Source: Paracentrotus lividus (lineage: Eukaryota; Echinodermata; Echinoidea; Camarodonta; Echinidae). Taken from it: DNA of 64,000 nucleotides. Shown one piece after another: positions 46,701 through 51,258 of the stretch. The position numbers were made by a program, and so were the translations under genes. Within the stretch, counting starts at the first letter, position 1, and the number at the start of each line of letters is the position of its first letter. Below the pieces are notes generated by a model. That model was not told the DNA's origin. It saw only the letters and a program-made list of their open reading frames with translations, and did not search any database. The stretch is from NCBI GenBank assembly GCA_940671915.1, contig CALNVZ010003429.1, positions 25,435,042-25,499,041 of the forward strand. The letters run 5' to 3'.

Positions 46701-49700
46701 ACGTGGCTGTGCAAAGCATGCACATTGTGGATGGCCCGACGAGTGATCAGAATTGATGCTTATTTTGCTCTTTTCTCAGCAAATATGTAATTTCAGTAAA
46801 TTCCTTTGGTGTGTAGTATTTATTTTTTTCCTCTGCTTAAGATTTTGGTATGAACAAGAATGTCTTGATTTCTTTCATCATGACCAGTACTCAAGATTTT
46901 CTTTAACCACTTGGCTGCGGACCACGTAGTATTACGTGCTTGTCATTTGCACACTGTGCGTGGACCAAGTAATATTACGTGCTCATGCTCATAGAAATGT
47001 GGCTCATGCTATTATCTGTTATGACGAGTCATCACCGCGCTGGTCATACCTGTACTGTGCAATTGGCACCATGCAGCAGTAAAATGGTTAAGCTCTGTTG
47101 AAGAAAACCAAAACCAAAGGAAAGAATCAATCTAATTATTCTAGAAAAGAGTTGAATATGAGGAGCAATTTGAACCACAGGTTGGTGCCTGCAAACTGAG
47201 ACTAACTCTCAGCCTACTGTAGTACTGTATAAGTGGTTATTTTCGTGGTGACTTTATTTTCGCGAATTCCGTGAGTCGGTCATCGCGAAAATTTCTACTT
47301 CACTACAAGGCTATAAAGTATGAAGTCATCACCAAAATCACGAATTTCCCCCAACTAGTCCAAAATCATGAAAATATCTGGAAGCGAAAATATTGGCTTT
47401 ACAGTAGATTGTTTAGTGGAGTCTCCAATGATACTTGTATTAATTAAAAATTTTGTTGTTGTTTTTCCTTTCAGATGCAAGATAAGTATGAGAGGGAGTT
47501 CCTGCTACATGCTGCCGATATGAAACAACTAGTTACTGTCAAAGAACAAGTAAGTGAAATAAGCTTAACTTTTTTGGGGGGTATTGCATTGTAGTTGTAG
47601 AAAAATATGACTGAATATGTATGAAGTTGGATCAATTCAATCATTATTCTAGAGTTTTATTTTTATTTATTTATTTATTTTTTGTTTTCATTTTAATGAA
47701 ATAAAATCTGTCTTATTTTTTATGGAAATTATCTTGATTTGAATTATTGATCAAATACAAAGTTTATTTTCTTGCCAATTAAGTTCAAGTTCAAGGATCA
47801 ATTGCAAATTGATTGTAACCAATCGGGATTCTTGTTGCATACACTTCTTACCATTACTGCCCTAATTTGGCAAAAGGAAGCAAGTGACAAAAGTGACATT
47901 TCCTGTAAAAGAGCAAAATGTGTCCGTCATTTACACTGATGTCAATGTAATCTCCTAATGTCTTAACTTAAATATTTCAAAGATGGATAAACTTTGAGAC
48001 ATGAAATTTGGACAGCAAAAAGATGGCACCAAATGAAATATGGAAACATAAAAAACTCAAATTTGATTAGTATGTCACTTGCTTCCTTTTGCGAAAGTAG
48101 GGCAGATTACCCAAACTAACCCTTTGTATTCTATTTTGTTTATGGTTGTATTTAGCTGGCTAGTCATAACAGTAAGCTGGCAGAGGTAGAAGAGGCTGCC
48201 AAGAAATCACAAACAGCATTGGATACATCTGAAGTAAGTCCTGTTTTTCTCTCATGAAATATTTGTTCATTTCTTTCAACTGTGTCATATGATGGGTAGA
48301 GTTGATAAAAAGTAGATTTCTGCATTAGAAAATCACATTTAGTAATTACATTGTTGTTCTGTACAGGTAACTTTTGAGGTTTTCGCATACTGACATTACA
48401 CTTTGTCCGACAATCAATTTTGACTGCAATCCATAGAATACATGTAGATACTAGCAGACTGACAGTCCCAGAGAACTGAGAATGAATGACATGTATTTTT
48501 TTAATTTTTTTTTTTTTTAAATTGGTATTATTAGAAGTATTATTATAAGCAGGGCTCCACATTAGCATTTTCACTTGGGAAAGAACTATGTAGTGTTTAC
48601 TTGGATAAGTCCTGTGTGTAATTTGAAATATTTTTGGGATCAGGAATTTAAATCATTATTACATGAATATACAGGTTTCTTGGAAAGAGCAGCTTCGTAT
48701 TCGGCAAGCCGAGGTTGAGCAGCACATGCAGAGAGCAAAAGAACTCCAGGAACAAAACCAGATGCTACATCAACAGCTAGAAGCAGTAAGAAAATCAAAA
48801 TACTTCCAAAAGTCTCCCCTTTTTTTCTTTTCTTTCTTTTTTTCCATAAAATGTGGCAGAAATTAGGGATTTTTAAGTATTTAATTTCATAATCATGTAT
48901 TGGGGTCTGTAGAACCTCAAAATGGATATGTCCTTTGCTTCAGAACCCTTCATAGCAGAGTATTCGTAGAATAGGTAACTGTATGGTGTGTGTTGCTTTG
49001 TTAGTCAAGCATATTACAGAAAAAAATATGCTGCCTCAATGACCAAACTCTGCCTTGAAGGGCTCTGCTTTTGATCCCAAAGGTATAACTTCTCTTTGTC
49101 AAGAGAGAAACACAAGAAAAGAATAAATGCCTCCAAATCCAGAATAACTTGCACTGCACACGAAATTGAATCTGTGGGACTACACAGAAATGTTTAGCCT
49201 GAATTTTTAAACTATTTTTTGTCCCTCTATGTTATGACTATGATGTCGTTTGATAAGCAATCATTTGCAGTATACCTTTCTGGTATAATATTCTACCTAA
49301 ATACCATGAAAATAAGTTGAAAACTCACAACAATTTTGTTTACGTATCCCACTAAAATTGATTTTCTGGAAAATTGCTGTAATTCCCTGATTTTGACTGC
49401 CCCTATTTAAACGTTTTGCCTTTCAGCTGAGTAACAAGATGTTGAAGCAATCGTCCCATGCCAAAGACTTTGCAAACACCAACATAACTCTAAGAGAAGA
49501 AGACAAGTCTGCTGAACAACTCCTAGAAGTTATCAAGTAAGAACACAGTGACTGTTTATTATCACACTCATTTCCAACCAATTTGTTTACAAATATGAAT
49601 GAATTCAATGTTTACATTTATCATTCAGGCGAGAGAAGGAATTATCCAAGATTAGGTTTGAATTGTCTATGACAAAAATACTCAAACTAAAAAATACAAT

Positions 49701-50147
49701 TATTGAACATGATTATCATTATAATTCACTTTGACTTGCACAGTTATTGAGACATGTTAAAGAATTATCTGAGAGTCGATTTGAGTCATCTCAGACAGAA
49801 AAACTCAGACTCATACACAAGAGTGAGCATGATGATGAGTTTTATTCAACTAAATTTGATCAAGATTTTCGAGACAAGACAAGGAGCTGTCAGAGAATCT
49901 ATTTGAGTCGTCCCAGACTGAGAGACTCAACCCAAACACACGAGTGATCATGATTACTCATGTACATGTATGATTATCATTTAATTTGACTTGACACAGA
50001 TTCTTGAGGCGTGAGAAGGAGCTTTCAGAGAGTCAGTTTGAGTTGGCTCAGACGGAGACACTTAGATTCAAACACAAGAGTGAACATCTTCAGAACCAGT
50101 TAGAACAAGCCCAGAAGAGTCTATCCGGTGAACGGGAAAGAGCCCAG
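18857..50147 (+). CDS. TPR: TPR nucleoprotein, N-terminal half (29 exons seen, 3' half missing)
   Basis: TPR is the large coiled-coil protein that forms filaments of the nuclear pore basket and takes part in mRNA export and spindle-checkpoint scaffolding. Exons listed separately encode about 1,230 residues of almost uninterrupted heptad coiled coil. Close matches to the known family include YREKRLQQEIQ, LYKRAGDE, LSNLCPTAAAASSVIKSGM, VEELQQQNERLL, VESIVRQRDMYRVLLAQTG, LLLTNLQQIQ, YERE(F)LLHAADM and FLRREKELSES. Vertebrate TPR is about 2,360 residues, so the acidic C-terminal half lies outside the window or is lost at the inverted repeat near 50.2 kb. Odd points: one exon between 33370 and 35718 is demanded by phase but not found; exon 37835-37990 carries a one-base deletion; several exons have partial duplicates in the following or preceding intron. 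Confidence 0.93.
19315..20170. repeat. TPR intron 1 segment with two strong GC hairpins
   Basis: GACGCCGCCACGAAGTGGCG continuing to CGTC at 19346-19370 and TAGCCCGCACACTTCGTGTG continuing to GCGGGCTA at about 20101-20127 each form an almost perfect stem. CCTGCTCGAT occurs beside both. The second hairpin is followed by CTAGT, as at Helitron 3' ends, but no other Helitron signature is visible. Confidence 0.45.
20261..20330. repeat. Purine (GA/A)n low-complexity run
   Basis: A and GA rich tract inside TPR intron 1, with no coding meaning. Confidence 0.85.
20772..20876 (+). CDS. TPR: TPR exon 2
   Basis: Acceptor CATGACAG, donor G|GTAAGA, phase 1 to 1, 105 bp. Contains EQRYEQLERQLIGAHTKLE. Confidence 0.9.
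21399..21569 (+). CDS. TPR: TPR exon 3
   Basis: 171 bp, phase 1 to 1. Contains YQELARVSHQLEGEKLDLV, corresponding to the EEKRDL region of vertebrate TPR. Acceptor CAATACAG, donor G|GTAAGG. Confidence 0.9.
21841..21944 (+). CDS. TPR: TPR exon 4
   Basis: 104 bp, phase 1 to 0. Encodes EEWNNMSQKLGTSSAALTQM and ends DVSLK. Acceptor CATTTTCAG, donor AAG|GTATGC. Confidence 0.9.
22298..22360 (-). mobile_element. Truncated SINE tail
   Basis: (ATA)n followed by ACATTTATATGGCGCTTAAT and CCAAGCGC resembles the reverse complement of the SINE tail at 3132-3171. Only the end is present. Confidence 0.5.
22422..22535 (+). CDS. TPR: TPR exon 5
   Basis: 114 bp, phase 0 to 0. YREKRLQQEIQGLTSQNGFL is one of the best conserved TPR segments. 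Acceptor GTTCACAG, donor AAG|GTAAGA. Confidence 0.95.
22641..22788. mobile_element. Short foldback MITE with G/C-run ends
   Basis: GGTGTTTCATGAAAGGACTTG on the left pairs with AAGTCCTTTGATGAAATACC on the right. It lies in TPR intron 5. Confidence 0.8.
23028..23272. repeat. Inverted repeat in TPR intron 5
   Basis: TTTCCAAAAGGGACTAAATC at the left is repeated inverted as GATTTAGTCCCTTTTGGAAA at the right, about 200 bp apart. Probably a MITE with unclear outer ends. Confidence 0.7.
23361..23538. mobile_element. pogo/Tigger-like MITE, copy 1
   Basis: Ends CAGTGGAAACTTG and AGTTTCCACTG, with TA on each side. A second member is at 45021-45157. Family assignment follows from the CAGTGGAAAC terminus and TA target. 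Confidence 0.7.
23560..23703 (+). CDS. TPR: TPR exon 6
   Basis: 144 bp, phase 0 to 0, SNQILQLQSELNDKSDECKH to SQVKE. Its stretch AACGATAAATCCGATGAGTG is the apparent seed of the 22-bp minisatellite at 24829-26962, and its 3' two-thirds recurs at 26953-27048. Confidence 0.92.
23766..24805. mobile_element. Truncated non-autonomous element related to 40203-41134
   Basis: Starts CAGTGTTATAGCTAGG and near the right end has GTGGTGGTCGGAAAG with GTGTTTTTCAAC units, which are the reverse complement of the start of the element at 40203. The right terminus is missing. An (AAAT)n tract lies inside (23889-24020). Confidence 0.5.
24466..24497. repeat. Nested GCGATCGC palindromes
   Basis: TTGCAATCGCGATCGCAATT followed by GCGATCGCGAT is a run of overlapping self-complementary octamers within an element of TPR intron 6. 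Confidence 0.7.
24829..26962. repeat. 22-bp minisatellite derived from TPR exon 6, with a gap
   Basis: About 29 units before and 24 after the N run. The unit is GAGTGTAAACGAGAAATCTC plus AT, with GATAAATCTGTT variants. TPR exon 6 contains AACGATAAATCCGATGAGTG followed by TAAAC, that is, one unit plus the start of the next, so the array has probably expanded from coding sequence. On the right it flows into the partial exon 6 copy at 26953. Because 22 is not a multiple of three, all frames cycle; the minus strand happens to have no stop. Confidence 0.92.
25465..26435. other. Assembly gap (971 N) within the minisatellite
   Basis: Run of N with minisatellite on both sides, so the array was probably too repetitive to assemble. 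Its true length is unknown. Confidence 1.
26953..27048 (+). pseudogene. TPR: Partial duplicate of TPR exon 6 with donor
   Basis: Thirty-two codons match the 3' end of exon 6 with three synonymous changes and one replacement (Asp to Gly), followed by the same donor and intron start, GTAAGGAGACGGAATAT. Its 5' side is the minisatellite rather than an acceptor, so splicing into it is doubtful. Confidence 0.88.
27455..27535 (+). CDS. TPR: TPR exon 7
   Basis: 81 bp, phase 0 to 0, containing EEQFQAEVQAQNKLANLYK. Acceptor TTTTACAG, donor AAG|GTAAGG. Confidence 0.93.
27599..27853. repeat. (CAT)n-rich microsatellite
   Basis: Imperfect ATC/ACC trinucleotide repeats over about 255 bp in TPR intron 7. 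Open frames through it are artefacts of the repeat. Confidence 0.95.
27922..28078 (+). CDS. TPR: TPR exon 8
   Basis: 157 bp, phase 0 to 1, RAGDEAESRVKELITAVEEL onward. Acceptor TGTGATAG, donor A|GTAAGA. A decayed copy of its 3' end lies at 28228-28299. Confidence 0.92.
28228..28299 (+). pseudogene. TPR: Decayed duplicate of TPR exon 8 3' end
   Basis: Reads ASDKMELITVRESKHTVEEK in one open frame and ends in T|GTAAGA, parallel to exon 8's ATNEMETNMTEQESKRIVKE. There is no convincing acceptor. Confidence 0.75.
28689..28735. repeat. Long poly-T, serves as polypyrimidine tract of TPR exon 9
   Basis: About 47 T immediately before CCTCATTTCTAG and exon 9. Variable length is expected. Confidence 0.9.
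28748..28819 (+). CDS. TPR: TPR exon 9
   Basis: 72 bp, phase 1 to 1, DKIGKLQRELEDANDLLAAA, directly matching the vertebrate [22 protein letters not shown] segment. The polypyrimidine tract before it is a T run of about 47. Confidence 0.95.
29332..29537. mobile_element. CGCGAAAA-type MITE, copy 2 (decayed)
   Basis: Ends CTGTATAAACC and TTACCACTTGTACAG with TA flanks. The interior has lost many CG dinucleotides relative to copy 1. Confidence 0.75.
29664..29758 (+). CDS. TPR: TPR exon 10
   Basis: 95 bp, phase 1 to 0. MSDEELSNLCPTAAAASSVI matches the SEEELAAMSPTAAA hallmark of TPR. Confidence 0.96.
29989..31487. mobile_element. 1.5-kb foldback element with arms of about 600 bp
   Basis: TAGAGGTGGGCTATA begins the left end and TATAGCCCACCTCTA closes the right. 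The 7-bp repeat ATATAAG flanks both sides (29982-29988, 31488-31494). Arms pair over about 600 bp, including GATGCCACCAATTTTAAG-type sequence and GACTCAGCAT. Each arm carries an outside-to-inside reading frame ending GFLFYSINHR: unbroken over 128 codons in the right arm (31251-30865) and frameshifted in the left. It lies in TPR intron 10. Confidence 0.88.
31927..32019 (+). CDS. TPR: TPR exon 11
   Basis: 93 bp, phase 0 to 0, IYSLYVKTSDELMMEKQENQ to DQILA. Acceptor AAAACAG, donor GCT|GTGAGT. Confidence 0.93.
32548..32652 (+). CDS. TPR: TPR exon 12
   Basis: 105 bp, phase 0 to 0, EIEEKAPVLQKQREDYEQAL onward. A second copy of its end and donor (GTAGCCATGTTGGTAATCC) occurs about 30 bp downstream. 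Confidence 0.94.
32754..32912. mobile_element. hAT-like MITE in TPR intron 12
   Basis: GGGCTCCGTAACACAAAGTT pairs with AACTTTTGTGTTATGGGGCC. Interior sequences TTTGCAATCATTGC and GATCGCAAACTT also pair. The family is inferred from end sequence. Confidence 0.65.
33263..33370 (+). CDS. TPR: TPR exon 13
   Basis: 108 bp, phase 0 to 0, EGEQLRINVDDADRRVSHLG to DLGQQ. The next seen exon begins in phase 2, so an exon is missing between. Confidence 0.92.
33371..35717. other. TPR intron(s) 13: required exon not found
   Basis: Contains a possible MITE-like element with ends near 33541 (AGACCTCCCAACCTTTCC) and 34552 (AAAGTTGGCAGGTC), a diverged tandem duplication around 33930-34330, and a T run (34314-34353). 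Exon phases on either side require a further exon here with length of 3n+2; I could not identify it. Confidence 0.5.
35718..35819 (+). CDS. TPR: TPR exon 14
   Basis: 102 bp, entering in phase 2 and leaving in phase 2. SVEELQQQNERLLGVVRELS matches the vertebrate IEELQQQNQRLLVALREL block. Acceptor TGGATAG, donor AA|GTAAGA. Confidence 0.95.
36100..37640. repeat. Diverged tandem duplications in TPR intron 14
   Basis: Segments with GATATCATTGTTGACTTGTC occur near 36378 and 37780, with a related copy at about 37560, and GAAACTGTTTTATGGATA or close forms precede them. Runs of C with AACATAACTTGTATTATAT are repeated at 36243 and 36490. One copy includes a duplicate of the exon 15 acceptor and start (TTCATGTTCAGGACTGCTCA, 37611-37630). 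Confidence 0.65.
37306..37471. repeat. 166-bp near-perfect palindrome
   Basis: AACATCACATAGTACTATTC at the left arm is mirrored by GAATAGTACTATGTGATGTT, around the centre GGGCCAATGGCCC near 37388. Pairing extends outward through AAAACTATTCGCA/TGCGAATAGTTTT to ACAAATATACAATGAC/GTCATTGTATATTTGT. Almost no loop. Confidence 0.9.
37835..37990 (+). CDS. TPR: TPR exon 15, with a one-base frameshift
   Basis: 156 bp, one short of the 157 needed to join phase 2 to phase 0. The first part reads TAQLKQQLEE and the second TIEELDDMRSARSRQTEMVE then SIVRQRDMYRVLLAQTG, in a frame one base off. The break is at 37860-37867, where one base appears missing. Either a sequencing error or a real lesion. Confidence 0.9.
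38193..38951. mobile_element. piggyBac-type MITE (TTAA target), copy 2
   Basis: Same ends as the element at 2379-3131, in opposite orientation, with TTAA at 38189-38192 and 38952-38955. It lies in TPR intron 15. Only minor differences in G-run length and scattered bases separate the copies. Confidence 0.9.
39243..39433 (+). CDS. TPR: TPR exon 16
   Basis: 191 bp, phase 0 to 2. A Ser/Pro/Thr-rich hinge (LPTSPFTTPN, two QKSP motifs) interrupts the coiled coil, as in vertebrate TPR, then FETLQTEFDTYRKEKGENT resumes it. Confidence 0.92.
39488..39674. mobile_element. CGCGAAAA-type MITE, copy 3
   Basis: Starts CTGTATTTATAAGCCAATAT and ends AACCACTTACACAG, with the TTTTCGCGATTTTGG interior. It lies in TPR intron 16. 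Confidence 0.8.
40203..41134. mobile_element. Non-autonomous element with CAGTGTTATAGC ends
   Basis: Begins CAGTGTTATAGCTACG and ends ATGCTATAACACTG. Multiple CCCGACCACCAC units follow the left end. No target duplication was recognised. It lies in TPR intron 16 and is related to the element at 23766. Confidence 0.6.
41479..41557 (+). CDS. TPR: TPR exon 17
   Basis: 79 bp, phase 2 to 0, MLNDQLEKLRQELSDFRVQN. Acceptor TTTTACAG, donor GAG|GTAATG. Confidence 0.94.
41784..41965. mobile_element. CGCGAAAA-type MITE, copy 4 (very decayed)
   Basis: Retains TTGAACTAGTTGAGAAAATT and GGGCGAAATTATGC blocks of the family, and GTACATGTAGCTTGTAC at the right; termini are uncertain. Confidence 0.5.
41990..42307 (+). 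CDS. TPR: TPR exon 18
   Basis: 318 bp, phase 0 to 0, LDFSSERYNVLQSNVEGYKK to LLLTNLQQIQ, the best conserved exon here. The last 93 bp are duplicated at 42427-42519. Confidence 0.96.
42427..42519 (+). pseudogene. TPR: Duplicate of the last 31 codons of TPR exon 18, possibly a live exon
   Basis: Ninety-three bases encode exactly the same 31 residues as the end of exon 18 (EVEIRLTQEKESMLREHKNQ onward). The four base differences are all synonymous. It starts after TTCCAAAG and ends at CAG|GTAACA, and is phase 0 to 0, so inclusion would keep the frame. The acceptor has a weak pyrimidine tract. Confidence 0.8.
42555..42700. repeat. TTTGGTCTA-type short repeats
   Basis: Six or more TTGGTCTA units in TPR intron 18, same family as 3885-4345 but without a reverse-complement half. 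Confidence 0.65.
42920..43060 (+). CDS. TPR: TPR exon 19
   Basis: 141 bp, phase 0 to 0, NNLERAEFESKTRMSNQLEA onward. The last part recurs at 43168-43245. Confidence 0.92.
43168..43245 (+). pseudogene. TPR: Duplicate of the last 26 codons of TPR exon 19, possibly a live exon
   Basis: Follows TTTATTCCGAG and ends ATG|GTAAGA. It is 78 bp, phase 0 to 0, and has nine synonymous and three replacement codon changes against exon 19. Open frame is kept. Confidence 0.75.
43543..43984. mobile_element. Foldback MITE with TA target in TPR intron 19
   Basis: CAGTCTGTGTCAAATTAAAT then GGTACAGTCGG on the left pairs with CCGACTGTACC then TTTTTTTTGACACAGACTG on the right. TA flanks both ends. Tc1/mariner-like by terminus. 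Confidence 0.82.
44056..44239 (+). CDS. TPR: TPR exon 20
   Basis: 184 bp, phase 0 to 1, GKVQDLQRQLNSELTSHQRT onward. Donor G|GTTAGT. Confidence 0.93.
44651..44755 (+). CDS. TPR: TPR exon 21
   Basis: 105 bp, phase 1 to 1, AVTALEQTDGGVTSVSETEL onward. Acceptor TTTCCTGCAG, donor A|GTAAGT. Confidence 0.92.
45021..45157. mobile_element. pogo/Tigger-like MITE, copy 2
   Basis: Ends CAGTGGAAACTTGTAAA and TTTACAAGCTTCCACTG; TA on the left. It lies in TPR intron 21. Confidence 0.7.
45364..45513 (+). CDS. TPR: TPR exon 22
   Basis: 150 bp, phase 1 to 1, LREQMKKLQEQRAYYQSISK onward. Acceptor AAATTTAG, donor G|GTAAGG. Confidence 0.92.
45866..45963 (+). CDS. TPR: TPR exon 23
   Basis: 98 bp, phase 1 to 0, ERDVLFKEAAELKKDRVEKE onward. 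Acceptor TCTATTTAG, donor CAG|GTACCG. Confidence 0.9.
46316..46450 (+). CDS. TPR: TPR exon 24
   Basis: 135 bp, phase 0 to 0, TAELRRNLSNLQQELKDALA onward. From 46385 on it is copied in reverse at the end of the window. Confidence 0.92.
46907..47087. mobile_element. Short TTAA-flanked MITE in TPR intron 24
   Basis: CCACTTGGCTGCGGACCACG on the left and CCATGCAGCAGTAAAATGG on the right, bounded by TTAA at 46903-46906 and 47088-47091. Two GTAATATTACGTGC-type blocks lie inside. It is also present in the right arm at about 63300-63478. Confidence 0.7.
47225..47404. mobile_element. CGCGAAAA-type MITE, copy 5
   Basis: Starts CTGTATAAGTGGTTATTTTC and ends GGCTTTACAG, in reverse orientation to copy 1. 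Its inverted-arm counterpart is at about 62990-63168. Confidence 0.82.
47475..47549 (+). CDS. TPR: TPR exon 25
   Basis: 75 bp, phase 0 to 0, MQDKYEREFLLHAADMKQLV; KYERELMLHAAD is a strongly conserved TPR motif. Confidence 0.95.
47857..48105. mobile_element. Foldback MITE in TPR intron 25
   Basis: CTGCCCTAATTTGGCAAAAG and CTTTTGCGAAAGTAGGGCAG pair at the ends, and GGAAGCAAGTGACA pairs with TGTCACTTGCTTCC. ATTA flanks both sides. Confidence 0.8.
48156..48233 (+). CDS. TPR: TPR exon 26
   Basis: 78 bp, phase 0 to 0, LASHNSKLAEVEEAAKKSQT onward. Acceptor TGTATTTAG, donor GAA|GTAAGT. Confidence 0.9.
48675..48785 (+). CDS. TPR: TPR exon 27
   Basis: 111 bp, phase 0 to 0, VSWKEQLRIRQAEVEQHMQR to QLEA, corresponding to the SWEER...QNRLLHDQIE region. 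Confidence 0.92.
49427..49536 (+). CDS. TPR: TPR exon 28
   Basis: 110 bp, phase 0 to 2, LSNKMLKQSSHAKDFANTNI onward. Acceptor CCTTTCAG, donor AA|GTAAGA. Confidence 0.9.
49629..49953 (+). pseudogene. TPR: Three decayed upstream copies of TPR exon 29
   Basis: Copies at about 49629-49700 (after ATTCAG), 49744-49853 (after GCACAG, reading LSESRFESSQTEKLRLIHKS) and 49870-49953 resemble the start of exon 29. They lack donors and contain stops or shifts, so only 50000-50147 is taken as real. Confidence 0.75.
50000..50147 (+). CDS. TPR: TPR exon 29 (last TPR exon in the window)
   Basis: 148 bp, phase 2 to 0, FLRREKELSESQFELAQTET onward, matching vertebrate RFIRREKEIAETRFEVAQ. Three decayed copies precede it. 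Beyond its donor the intron runs straight into the DIRS-like element, and no later TPR exon is seen. Confidence 0.94.
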
Positions 50148-51061
50148 GTTAGAAATTTAGAAGAAAAAAATTAACAATTTTCAATTCATTTGACACAATG
50201 TAAGGTATAGTAGCCTAAGGTAGACTAACCCAACTCTCAAAGTTTTTATTTTTATTTTTTTAATCAACGTGATGTCTGTCTTGTTTATTTACTTCAATAA
50301 TCACATGACCCTCTCTTACCTTGCTTTTGTTCCCGAGAACAATGCTATGACCGAACCAACAATAGACTACTTAACATTTTTCCTACTTCCCTGCCCCTCC
50401 ATAATACCCTGCCTCACGCCTGCCTGACACGAGGTGGCGCTAGACCACTAAGGCATATATCTTCATTCTGATGTTTCGAGTCGTGCTGATCGGACCGTTC
50501 CTGAATTTTCGGGTGAGATCGTTCCTATTTGCGATTTTGAAATTATTATTATCAAATATTTGCGCTTCCTAAAGCCTCCTTTTACGCCTAGCGTTAAATT
50601 TGGGTGCTTTAGATTTACTGCGCCCCTCCTTTTGGCCAAGAATTACGTCCTTTTCCAGACGTTTTTCTTCCGTTTCTAACCCAGTCCCGCCCGTTTTTTT
50701 TAACGTGGTTGTTTTTGGTCGGTCGGTTTGAGCGCCTGTTTTTCCTTTGAAACTCAGTCCCGCTCTTCTCCGACTCTTCCGTGTGGGTTGTTCTCCTTTA
50801 GGAGGGTTTCCTTCTTCCTTTCTAGAACATATTTGACATTTTAAGTACGTTTTTGTTATATTATTGTACTTTTTCCCGCGGCCACGTGGCCTTTTTGCGG
50901 GGTGTCTTCCGGGTCCTTGGACTTCCGGTCTTTGTTCGACGCCATCTTGTTTTGTTGGCGTGTGTGTGTGTATGTGTGATAGAGCGCCTCTTTGTTAGTC
51001 GCTCTTCTGGTGCATACTCTTCCTTTTTGGTCGTTTCTAACGGAGGTTCGTCCCCGTTTTC

Positions 51062-51095
51062 GTCCAAAAAAAAAAAAAAAAAAAAAAAAATTATT
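51062..51095. repeat. Poly-A within the DIRS-like leader
   Basis: About 27 A, mirrored as poly-T near 59355-59378 in the right arm with a different length. Confidence 0.85.
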
Positions 51096-51258
51096 TCTTC
51101 GTCTAGCCTGTTCTAGATGGGGTTTTCTTTTTTTTGGAGTTCTCCGTGAGCCGCCTAAGTAGCCGGTCTCGCTTGTCTTGCCTTAGCTTTCTAAGGAATT
51201 AGGTTTAACGCTTACAAAGACAAAATTTTGTTCTTTTCTTTTCAGAGGCGTTCTAACC

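Noticed and set aside
49744..49947. Open frame with LSESRFESSQTEKLRL taken as a TPR exon
   Set aside because: It is a degenerate copy of exon 29 without a donor; the copy at 50000-50147 fits both phase and conservation.
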